DNA of 64,000 bases from Limanda limanda (lineage: Eukaryota; Chordata; Actinopteri; Pleuronectiformes; Pleuronectidae): the NCBI RefSeq assembly GCF_963576545.1, contig NC_083639.1, forward strand, positions 18,853,118-18,917,117, read 5' to 3'. The translations under genes and the position numbers were made by a program. Numbering within the stretch: position 1 is the stretch's first letter; each line of letters opens with the position of its first letter. This document shows, piece by piece, positions 39,676-49,891 of the stretch. The notes beneath the pieces were generated by a model. That model had not been told where the DNA came from and ran no database searches. It worked only from the letters and a program-made list of their open reading frames with translations.

Positions 39676-39834
39676 CTGGTGCTGCTGGAGATGCAGGAGG
39701 TCAACGGCAGTCACCTCCACTGACGGTGGGGCATTCTCGGGTCGCCCTTCCCTGGACCCACCCTCCATACTCGCTCCTCCATTTTGACTGGCTGGTCCGT
39801 TACTCGTCGCCTCCGTCCCAGATTCTTGCATCAT
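39676..39834 (-). CDS. foxp1: foxp1 first coding exon (partial gene)
   Basis: This exon encodes the N-terminus of forkhead-box P1, a nuclear transcriptional regulator acting in neural, cardiac and lymphoid development. Reading on the minus strand, two adjacent ATGs give MMQESGTE, the FOXP1/FOXP2 start. It continues through SNGPASQNGG and SREGRPENAPP and ends in DLLHLQQHQ, the start of the Gln-rich region. It has 53 codons and ends in phase 0 at CAG, followed by donor GTAGAC at 39670-39675. An in-frame TAA lies two codons before the first ATG, so translation cannot begin further upstream. MMQESGTE and SREGR resemble FOXP1 as I remember it, while DLLHLQQ is more like FOXP2. The next exon's ALQVARQ (FOXP2 has ALQAARQ) decides for FOXP1. 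The stretch between residues 9 and 45 is divergent from the mammalian protein. Paralogue a or b is unresolved. Confidence 0.93.
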
Positions 39835-39866
39835 GACTTAAAAACCTGAGAGAAGACACATAAAAA
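39835..39866 (-). other. 5' UTR end and splice acceptor before foxp1 start codon
   Basis: Minus strand: a pyrimidine-rich stretch ending TGTCTTCTCTCAG (AG at 39847-39846) leads to 11 bases of 5' UTR (GTTTTTAAGTC) and then ATGATG. The in-frame TAA in this leader fixes the start. That the acceptor sits just before the ATG implies at least one further non-coding 5' exon upstream, at higher coordinates. Confidence 0.7.
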
Positions 39867-41879
39867 AGAAAAGAAGCGGGGACAGAGACGGAGAGAAACA
39901 GCTGTTAAAACACAGCAGTGAGGTCGCATTTCAACACTGAGCCAAACTATAAACATCTGTCATATCCTTCCCACACAATTTCACTTTTATTGCAGGTTTC
40001 CCTGTTGGTTTGTGCTTCTCTAAGTCTTGTTTGTTTGCTTGTAGCATATGCAATGAGGCAAACACACACGCACAATCGCACATGCTCTCACAAACTGCTT
40101 CTCTGCAACGTAATGAACTGCTCCTTTGTTTTGTCTTTTCCGGTGCGGATCCTTTTGCAGATGACAAAGTCCTCTCAGGGCTGGAGAGAGAAATGAGTGG
40201 GACTCGGGTTCTGTTTGTGTTTTCCATTGTGGGGTGTATATATATACACAGGGGTGCGGTGGAGGGGTTTGGGGTCCAGCACACATCTGAGAGGAACCCA
40301 ACCTGAGTTGAGTGAGTGCAGAGGAGCCCAAGAAAACACTGGACCTCCAAAAACAAAACACTTTCTATGGAAATGGATATATTTACTTGCATGGCTCCCA
40401 GAAGAACCACGGCAGAATGGCTTTTTAATGGGAAACAGGGCGACTGTGTGAGGCCTGCCAAAGGATCTCCATGAGAAACAGCCAATATGAGGCCAAGCGA
40501 AAACAGTGGAATCCTTTAGGGGTGCTCAATTAACACCAAAACAAAAGTCTGAGTAAAAATAAACCGCTTTGAGCAGTTGAAAAAAAAATATCCTTCATAA
40601 CTTCATCAAACTGAAAAACATAACAAACAAATATCGTCAGCGTATAGTTTTATATACCTTTTTCAATGTATAAAAAAGATGACATAAGTAATTACTGTTG
40701 AATGGGACTACACATTTTACATCCTCTGTTCTGCTGTTGGAAACACAAAAGCCAGACAGACAAGCCACCCCTCCAACCCATCTCCTGTCTTCCTGGGGAC
40801 GAGTGCCAGGGTGACACCAGTGCGGATCTGTACCATGTATTCCTCAAATCAGTGGAATGATTTAGAGCTCTTGTGCGTCGGTCGAAGGCCTCACCGGTGC
40901 ACTGCGTCTAGCCCCCCAATTCAAGGTTGGTTAATGAAGCTGACCAAGTCAGGCAGCAGCAAATTAACTTGGCTGATTAATTATTTATATGAAGCAGAAT
41001 AAATGCCTTTAAAACACTGTGCCTCATCATGAAAGAAGGTGAAAATGGAACTAAATGCAGATTTATGGCATTGCGTTTAAGGCGTGTAATAGGAAGGCCA
41101 ATGCGAGTTAATAAGTGCTCAACTACGGCAGCACGGCGTCTCCAGAGATCCCGATCTAAACAAGATGCAGACGCACATCCAGACACCGTGGGGACGCGCA
41201 CTCAGGCTGACAGATAGGAAATTGAGGTTGACAACTTGTCACATAAGAATATTTACAGAGCAGACGTGAGATAATAATTATAATTAATAGTTTATTAAAA
41301 AATAAACAGCAGTATAACAGGCACTGGTTCTCAGATGAAGTCCCAGAGCTTGGGATTTTCAGTAGCCCTTGTGGGTTTTGGGGGGCTAAAACCAGAACCA
41401 GAACAAAAAACCTAAACCCAAAGTGCACAATGGTTTACATCTTGTCTCCTGTAAAAGCAAGAAGCATGAGTGCGCAAGTCATCTGACACTGTGGCCTGTG
41501 CTGGTTCAGTTGTGTGTCATGACGCCTCCACACTCAGGAGCCTGTCTGAGCAGCTTGGGCCCGGCCTACAGGCCCAGTAGTTTGGGCTGGGACTACAGCC
41601 GGCCCCCCTCTCCCTCCAGACAGATGTTGACCCGGCTCACCCCTCCAGTCTGGCACAGCCTCCCTCCATAATGGGATTTTCTAAACAAGGGGTGAGCAAG
41701 AAGAATTCTGTGGGATGGGATGCAGCCAGCCACTACTCCATCTACAGGCTCCCCCTTGTACCAGCTCCCCTTCTGAAACACCAATTAGAAACACACATTC
41801 TCAAGCACAATTAAATGCCATTTGAAATAAACCATGTGCTGACGTTATTCACCCCCATTTATTTTTCAAATAAAATACA

Positions 41880-42420
41880 TTTTTCCAGATGCAAAAAAGA
41901 GGGCTTGCTTTTTTCCTTTTTTCTACAGCTTCATAAAACTGGAGAAAGTAATGGCTCTTATACATGCACTGTCATTCCGTACAAAATTTTCATAATTATA
42001 ACGGAAAGGCGTAAATTTCCAAATGCATGGCGTCTCCAAAAGTAATCAAGGGAATGAGCCGCAGGGCTATTTTAATGTATGCAAAACTAGTGACCCACAG
42101 TAAAGGAGAGAAAAAGCTTCAATGAATGCAAAGTAGTGCGCGCATGCTTGGAACCGGCACTGATGAGGGGATGGCTAAAATTAACACCCAATTAATTTTC
42201 GAATTGACAAACAAATGAAACCCATAAATCTACCTTCTCGTTAATTTCACCACAGAATAATTCAAAGCTGCAATATCATGAGCGAAAAAATTGGAGAAAA
42301 AAAGAAAATGGAAAATGGGCATTATCCATCATAAATATCAAGCAGATAGGAAAGAGCCTTATTAGAGAGTTGCGCTGATAACAATGTTAATCTGTGAGGC
42401 ACTGAGGCAGGGACACCATC
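41880..42420. other. Conserved-element-like block upstream of the start-codon exon
   Basis: Dense AT-rich, non-repetitive sequence about 2.3 kb upstream of the first coding exon. It contains AATTAATT at 42190-42197, GATAACAATGTTAATC near 42376 and several ATCAT/ATTCA blocks. It is a plausible enhancer of foxp1, inferred from composition and position only. Confidence 0.3.
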
Positions 42421-42899
42421 ATCAGCTGGGGCCCCGGCCACTCAAGCCTTGTGACTCGGCCTGCGTTTGTTTATCCGTATTTATTTTCACTTTGCTCAGG
42501 GGATAGCCTCCCTCGCCATGACTCAAGGAGCTCCAGGTTTTTCCATCCGTTCCATTTATACAACGTGCACAAATTAAGCTGTAATTACGGGTCAAGTGTC
42601 CCACTAAAAGGGGTGCAGTTACTAGGGTTAGGAACATATAGTATACATAAATATATGTTCATGCTCCAAACACAAACATTTCAACATAAAACAATACACA
42701 AAAAGAGACATGTGCATAATAATATTCCTTATTAATAATGGAGCATGTCGGCTGTTTTTTTTTAATCCTTAGCTGGAAAGAAGTTTAAAGAACAAGAATG
42801 AAAATAATGGAAATTCCAGGAGATCAAAACAAGGCAAAGACGGTTTGTTCAAAAAGAAAGCGGCAGTGCTGTTGATTATTAGATGCCTTTCTGTTCTTT

Positions 42900-42902
<3 letters not shown>

Positions 42903-42930
<28 letters not shown>
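42903..42930. repeat. Run of 28 G
   Basis: An uninterrupted homopolymer of G on the plus strand, extremely long for a vertebrate genome. It can form G-quadruplexes and is prone to replication and sequencing errors, so its true length is uncertain. On the foxp1 sense strand it is C28. Confidence 0.95.
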
Positions 42931-43748
42931 TTGCTTGCAAAACAAAACAAGTGTTTGGAAAAACACTGGATAATAAAAAAAAGGTCAGAGTTTCTGTTTG
43001 TTTACAGTTTGTTTTGTTTTCCCTGCCTCAAATATGAGGAGTACAGTACAAACAAGAGTCTCATGTGTCTCCCACCTGACCAGACAGGTTGAAGGTTAAG
43101 AACAGCCGGCGGCCAGAGCTCATCAGCCCTGCCTCTCCTTGCCTCCCACCCCCCTCCGTGGAAACATAATGCCTGTCCCCATGTCATGCTTGCCTAGAAT
43201 TCAACAGCTCAAACAAGTCAGCAATTCGATTCAAGGTAGGGTCGGGCCACGCAGCTGTGCTTTGACCCTACTCCATGTTCTGTTTTTCTTTAATGCTCAT
43301 GACAGTAAAGCCTTAGCGGCCACCTGCTTCAACTCACCGAGTTCTCACACAGCCCTTGTTTACACAAGCACACAACAAAAGCAAAACATTTCTTGTGAGG
43401 GAGATAAAGACGTACAAAAGGAGGAGACAATGGGGAGAGGTTCTCTTTAGAGCTGTTTAGGTTCGGCTTGGTTGCTAGACTAGACAACACATCAGCGTGC
43501 ACCGGTGGTGCAACAACAGAATGCTTCTCAAGGTTTGTTCAGAGTTGTATGTTTTGCCGTATTTTGGCTCCTGGTTCTGGGGAAAAGTCAAAAGACACAA
43601 GCTGTATGATAAATTATCCATTATCAGAGGCATTATGGCTGGTAACAAACTACTCTGAGACTCCTGCAAACATCCACTGGACAACAGGCTGTTAAATGAG
43701 GTAAAATCCCAACAACCTTTCATAACTGTAGTCCCATGCCCTTGTGTA

Positions 43749-44250
43749 CAGGGTTGGGTACCAACATCAGGCAGCTAGCGGACCGGATCACGATGCAGAT
43801 TTCAGTGACTCATTCCGGTACCTGAACTATGTACTGAACGAGTCGCCTTGTAGGCAACATAAACATCCCCACAAATCCCTCGTTAACATTATAATTAACT
43901 CTGGTGACAACACACTCTCAACATGGCTCTGGCAGCACGTAACTTTAACCCACAGTTAGCTAGTAGCTACCTCAAACTCAAGTCGACACAAAAACAAAAT
44001 GCTTAAAGCTAAAGGAAAGAAAATGTGGCAATATTTCACGTGAAAGGATTCTGACACAGGGGTGTACAGCAGATGTTTAAAAAGTTTTAAAAGAATCAAT
44101 TTAGCACTTGTATCGGAAAAAACCTCTAACTCATATATGGGCAAGATTTGCATTATCTGCAAAAAGTGGGACTTTTACAAAACCCGAAGCACATCAATCT
44201 ACACTCTCAATTCAATTCCCCGTCCACTCTCCGTTGAGATGAACTAACGG
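43749..44250 (+). mobile_element. hAT-family DNA transposon remnant
   Basis: It begins CAGGGTTGGGTACC, the terminal sequence of many fish hAT elements, followed by a CCGGTACCTGAAC-type subterminal region and a leader ending CAACATGGCTC. A decayed transposase start follows. The 3' terminal repeat is missing up to at least 44.3 kb, so the copy is truncated. The 8 bases before it (43741-43748) have no nearby duplicate, consistent with loss of the right end. Confidence 0.7.
43923..44100 (+). pseudogene. hAT transposase N-terminus, BED-type zinc finger, broken
   Basis: From 44008 the frame reads KKMWQYFT, a stop (TGA at 44041-44043), then KDSDTGVYSRCLKSFK. This is the start of a BED zinc finger (W.YF...D....C..C). 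The first Cys of the expected CxxC is Tyr here and the second Cys is kept. The leader from ATG 43923 (MALAARNFN) is in another frame, so there is at least one frameshift as well as the stop. The gene is dead. It has the same origin as the element containing it. Confidence 0.65.
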
Positions 44251-46992
44251 CAGGGATGACATTTTGCCAAAAGAGACTTCACAGTCAGACCAAACAACCA
44301 TGTAATCTTGTCAGCCACTTCAACCAAGTCGCAGATAAGCAGAGCATATCTCCAGACTACTGTGACAATAAAGTAGGGACACACACACCCTAACCCCCTG
44401 CTGGCAATACCTCCACCGCAAAAAAAAATGTTCTAAGTCCCACATCCCTGCACCACATGAAACACAGGAGCCTATTCTAAAGTTCTTCCCAGACCTTGTA
44501 TGGGCTAGAGGCAGACCACTCACACTGGCAAACAAAGCAGCTGTTTGTTTAATAAGTGATTGCTGCCATGGCTACAGTAAACAGGAGGAGCGGGGGTTTG
44601 TGTTTATGAACAAACACATCTCCTTGCAAGAGCCATTTAATATTAACCAGGTGGAATGATCGGGCGATTTCCTAGGTGACACTAGCGGCAGGCAGAGTGT
44701 AAACAGGTTCTGAGAGGAGAGGGGGGCCAGGCGTTAGGGATTCAAGGTCGATGCAAATACAGCTTTCGGCTGAAAAGAAAAGCAGAAGTCAAGATAAACA
44801 AAAAGTCATTCTTCTGACATTTGTAGGCACGTTAAGCTGGTGTGTTCCAGCTGCTCGCAAGCCGCCCTGAATGGGAAGGAGACGGGCGAGAGCACGGACT
44901 GGGCTGCCGGCCAGTGAGGTTGTCTCCAATGGAAACACATTATTGTCAAGCAAAGCGACCCAAGTGTTTCATCCAGTTCCAACAAACAGTGGCTCTTCAC
45001 AGAAACGCAGTGAGGAACCTGTAAAAACATGTTAAACATTTACCTTTTTCAATCATTCAGTAACAGGGTTTGTGGAAACAACAAAGGATGTGTGAGGGCG
45101 CCCGCAACGTGAGGCTATGGAGCGAGAAAACAACCAAAACAACAAAAGAATTAGCTGGAAATGAATGAACAGAGATGTTATCTATCATCAACAACAAAGA
45201 AAAGTGTGATCGCTTGTTTCACGTGTTTCTCCATCTGCTGGATCAGACATTTCATTTGTGGAAATAAAAGCAGTGATTCCACAAGACAACATAGGTATTG
45301 GAGTGTGGGGACTTTCAAGCTGCATGTCACCTTGACTGTGACTTTTTCTTGCACTCAACAACACACCATCTGCTGAGCTGGATGGCAAAAACTTTGGATT
45401 CTGTCTCCACTTCCACATCAGATTTCATTTGGGTGGGTTCAAAGCACATATTTATACCACATTGTGACAAATGTGATAGGATTCTCAAATGTGACATTTA
45501 GATTCAAAACTATTACAACACCAGAGCAGAGGAAAAGGGGCTCGACATCATATGAATATCAACCTTTTATCATGCTACGAGCTCAAATAAATGATCAATA
45601 AGAGCAACACTAGAAGGGAGACTCCAATGGAGAAGCTGAGTAGATTCATAATTTCAGGAAATATATAAACCAGTTTGTCTCCTGTGCACTGAGCCAATCC
45701 CGAGGAACACCTCAGCATGAAGGCCTGCTGTGCACAGACAATGACGGAATGTGCCAAAGTAAGGCAGGCCACGGTATTTTTAGTACAACTAGGGCCGATG
45801 GAGACTAAGTAAATAGAGAAGTCTAATGAGTTTAAATCTGGTTGTACATGGACGGAATAGTAATTCTGGGATGTGAAGCCTCTTTTAGGAGTGGTGCGCC
45901 ACACATTTTCTCAGCAACTCTCCTTCATTTGACTTTGATAATCTTGCTCACATGTGGCTCATGCCCATTAACACCACACCGCGAGGACAGACACCAGGAG
46001 ACCGGGGGCCTGGTTTTCTGACCACAGGCTCGGCACGCAGGAATGGTGCAGGCGTCTCTTCCCTCAAGCTCATCTTGCCAATTAGACCTGTCAAACAGAC
46101 GTACCCGTAGAACAACACAACTTCAATCTATCAGAATCCCATAGGAGCTGCAGAGGCGCTTATTGTTTTAACATTACTTAAAACGTGTCATATATTTTTA
46201 ATCATTTTCACACGAATTCATGTAAGGGCTGCTCCCCTGGGTTTGGGAATGCAAAGGAAATGTGTCAGATACATTTTCCTGGGAAAATCAAGGTTAGTCT
46301 TAACGAACCCGTCTAATTAATATTGCATGCCTACGCAAAGAGAGGACAATATTATTAGAGCTGCTGTCTTTTGCGGCAGGAGGGAGCTGCTTTATACCAC
46401 CAGAGTGCACACTTCTTTTTCTGTGAGCTGACAACATGTATTGTAGCTAATCATTTTTTTGGAACAAGTTTTGCAGTTCGGTTAAATTATCAAGACAGAC
46501 CTGCGGTAAACCACAGCTCCACACACACAAAGTAGGCCGCTAATTACTGTTGAGCAAGTCGTCAAGTGTGGTAAATGCATTTATTATGATTCCTGGGATA
46601 AACTAGGCGCTAGCACAACCCCTGCTACTTAAATGATTCTCAACACCGTTTCATGTTTCTCTCCAGACAAAAAATGCACAGCGGGAGCCATTGGGAGTTT
46701 GATGCCACTCAAACTGAGATTAAGTTAGACTATTGATTTTGTGGACACAGTCGTTACCCTTTACACACAAATAATGGCATGGTAATGTAATGGATATTCT
46801 ATTTCAATAGTAGCTCATCTACAACTGTCTGCGCTCGGTGACTTTCTAAAGTCTCTTTTCCTCTGGTCAAAAAACCCACTAACACCTGCAAACATCTGGC
46901 TTTTGTCTGCATTGGGAATGGAAAAAATCTGCATTCGCTCCTAGGCCAAATGATTCTGCGGTAGACACAAGTTTTCATCGGCTATGCTTCAC

Positions 46993-47270
46993 ATCGGCGG
47001 CTGTGGCTGAGGGGTAGAGTGGTCGTCCTCCAACCTGAAGGTCGGCGGTTCGATCCCCAGTCTGAACCATCTGCATGCCGAAGTGTCCTTGGGCAAGATG
47101 CTGAACCCTGAATGGCCCCCCATAGAATAACTAAGTGCTGCAAATAGATGCACTGTATGAATGTGTGTATGAATGGGTGAATGTGAAACTGTACTGTAAA
47201 GCGCTTTGAGTGGTCTTCATCAGACTAGAAAAGCGCTATATAAATACAAATCCATTTACCATCCATTTAC
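46993..47270 (+). repeat. tRNA-derived SINE, plus orientation
   Basis: The head carries a tRNA-like pol III promoter: box A within TGGCTGAGGGGTAGAGTGG (47004-47022) and box B GGTTCGATCCC (47048-47057). The body has the fish SINE phrase GTCCTTGGGCAAGATGCTGA, then GTGAATGTGAAACTG, AAGCGCTTTGAGTGG and AAAGCGCTATATAAATAC, and the tail TCCATTTACCATCCATTTAC. It is about 280 bp long and well preserved, hence relatively young. Target-site duplications are not obvious. Confidence 0.88.
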
Positions 47271-47354
47271 ATCAACAGGGATAGAAACGGGGGATGGAAA
47301 GTTGGCCAGACAGTAGAGTGAGAGAGAGTGCCTCAAGCTACATAAATTCTACAC

Positions 47355-47825
47355 TTCTTTGAAAACACTGTTTTCAAACTAAAGCGATCTCCGTCCACAC
47401 AAGCATTTTGGCTCTGTATCAGTTTTAATCCCTGTCCATACTAACACATCTGAAAACGCATATCACTCACGTACACTAGGCATATGCGTGTCAGTGTACA
47501 CAGGAAGCTTTTAGTTAGTTGCAGAATTGTCAAAGATTGCTCAAATAACAGCTTGTCGCATTTAAGCAGTTGTATGATTGCAAAACGCATTTTTTCATCT
47601 GCACAGCTGTTATCAAAGACATCAGGGTCAGCATATTTGTAATTGATTATCCATGTTGCGCCCTACACTGGTAGCTGAGGCTAATGCCCAATGTTTTCTT
47701 GCAGAAGGGGATCATGTGAAAGTAGCCTGATGAAGGCTAACTTGTAGTGTGTCTACGTCTTAGTTTCCAAACATCCCCGTTTTTGCCTGTCCAGACTAAA
47801 CACAGCATGACTTTTTCAAAATAAA
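47355..47825. mobile_element. DNA-transposon-derived repeat (fish MITE)
   Basis: CGATCTCCGTCCACACAAGC, TCCATACTAACACATCTGAA and AACGCATATCAC..ACGTACAC are phrases of a common fish MITE. At the far end CCCCGTTTTTGCCTGTCCAG is followed by ACTAAACAC, approximately inverted relative to the start. There is no ORF. It lies directly downstream of the SINE. Boundaries are approximate. Confidence 0.5.
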
Positions 47826-48259
47826 ATGGTGCCAGCAGCATTACCAAACTTAATTTTTGTGGCTCTTAACGTCTATCGTGGGGACGCTAGGTGAATCTGT
47901 AGCTCTGTTTTCGTTAACAGGTTTTCCAGCATTAAAAAAAACCTGCATATAGCCACTAATTTGGTGTAAAGAGGCACACGAGTTTAGGCGTCTTTAACAA
48001 AACAGCAGTTTGTTATGAGCAATCTGATTCACTGTCACTTCTATGGGATTGCTCTTGTACCCACTGACCCCTCCTGCTGCCTCTAAAGGAGCCATTCTTC
48101 CTCGATATGATATCAGGGTCGTTAGGAGCATGTTATTATTTTAAAAGCTTCCACAGCTTCCCAGGGAGAGGACAGAGGGGGTTAAAAAGGATGGGAGTTT
48201 GGGCGTTCCATTAAGCAGTTAAACTGAAGACAAAGGGCGAGGGGGCTAAATACCAAAAG

Positions 48260-48640
48260 ACCTTACATGAATTTCTGCGTTTTAATGGAATCAGGTTTTA
48301 ACAACTCTTTTTTGTTAAATACAGCCCATGTCAGGAGGATGCATCCCACTCATAAAGCAGCACAATGACAATGTACAGTGGCACTAATACAAGGACATAG
48401 TTCATCATGACATTTTCTGCAATTCCCAACTGATTAGGGTCATTATGTTGGAGGCCTGATTTATGTTGTCATTTCCTCTCACCGATCCTGCATCAATGAA
48501 TCTTAATGAATTGGTAAATAAGGGTGAAGATTACACTGTGTGACACCGCAACATTTCTCACCCTCAACGGCCGAGATTTATGTAGCCAATTAGAGGCTAA
48601 CAGGGAAAATTGGCTGGCAGAAAAATAATATTCTTTATGG
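48260..48640. other. Conserved-element-like block
   Basis: Repeat-free, AT-rich sequence with phrases such as CCAACTGATTAGGGTC, TCTTAATGAATTGGTAAATA and AGCCAATTAGAGGC. It has the character of a vertebrate non-coding conserved element. Nothing coding was recognised. Confidence 0.25.
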
Positions 48641-49539
48641 GACAAAATGGAGGAGCATTCTCAGTGAAGGGCAATTGTAGTGTCGCTGTTAAAGTCCATA
48701 AACCACCCTCCTTACCCACCTTTAAAATGCAATGGGGAGTGGGACTCTGTAAGCAAGGGGACGTTTGGATCATTGTGAGGCTTTGCCTTTGCCGAGCTGC
48801 CCTGCGGTGAGCCAGAAGTCCTTAACATTCAGCGTGGCTCATCTCATATGTTTGATCAACATAAATACACCCCTGTGTGACAAACATGTTTACCTCCTCA
48901 CTGCAAACATCACACAATCAGACGCCATGAGGTGCTGCTTCTCTAATGAAGACACGGGAGCTTTTAAATCACCAGCCTCCATCAGAAATACACCTCTTTC
49001 ATACAGATATCAAAAAGCATTTGTACAAAAAGAAAAGAAGCCAAATTATTTGCTCTCAACATAAAATAGGGCCATATTTTTCAATTAGTTTTCTTTATGA
49101 GGAAGAGGAAAAATCTTAGTTAAAAAAAATCTGAATACCCTTCATCTCTTTTTCAAAGGGGTAATATGATCACCTCTTTGAAGATATCTCTGATCAACAC
49201 ATAGCGGAGGACATATACAATATTATTAGCGGCTCTTTAACCCAGGTACATCATTATTACAGCTCTGATCGTTTTCTATTTCCTGGATGCAGATTAGGAA
49301 TGTTGAAGATGATTATAGGAAGGGACGAAAACAGTTTTTGTGTATCACTACAAAGCACACATAGCTCGCCCATGCTTATTAATAACAAAGTTCTTGAAAG
49401 AGCACTCAGAGTTATAATGAAAGCCTTTATGTATTACATATTGTGACTAGATTTAGTGTGAGGCAGCAGCTCTCCACATCAAACAAACTGGCCTGCTATT
49501 AGGCACAGGGGCTGAGGGATGCTGTGTGAAAAGGAGTGG

Positions 49540-49710
49540 AAAATTAAAGCTGAAGCAACGCAGGAAAGGGCTTAATTTACTGGCATGTACAGTATGCAAA
49601 TGAGATTACTCTCAGCTTAACTGCATCATTTATGTCCATAATAACAGCATCATCATTACAGGGCTCAAATTAAATTACACTGTAATTAGCATATCAAAGT
49701 GATTGGTTAA
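49540..49710. other. Conserved-element-like block with perfect octamer
   Basis: A perfect POU octamer ATGCAAAT at 49594-49601, flanked by a CTTAATTTAC stretch and TGTAATTAGCATATCAAAG, in sequence without simple repeats. This fits a neural or stem-cell-type enhancer, by inference. Confidence 0.35.
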
Positions 49711-49878
49711 AGTTTAAAACAAATACCCAATTTTGTTAATGAACATCTGTAATCACCATGTAGACTCTCAGTGAAAACATCCAAAACAAATATGTGTTTT
49801 GGAGAAGGGGAGGAATATCCCTCCCAAATGACATGCCTGTCTCTGTGTGTGTATTGTGCTGCTGTTGGTAGGATGGTT

Positions 49879-49891
49879 GGGGGGGGGGGGG
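49879..49891. repeat. Run of about 12 G
   Basis: Homopolymer G run within GTTGG...TTTACC. Minor low-complexity feature. Confidence 0.85.

Noticed and set aside
46993..47060. Functional tRNA gene
   Set aside because: Boxes A and B are present, but the sequence continues into a SINE body and tail and no full cloverleaf acceptor pairing is seen.
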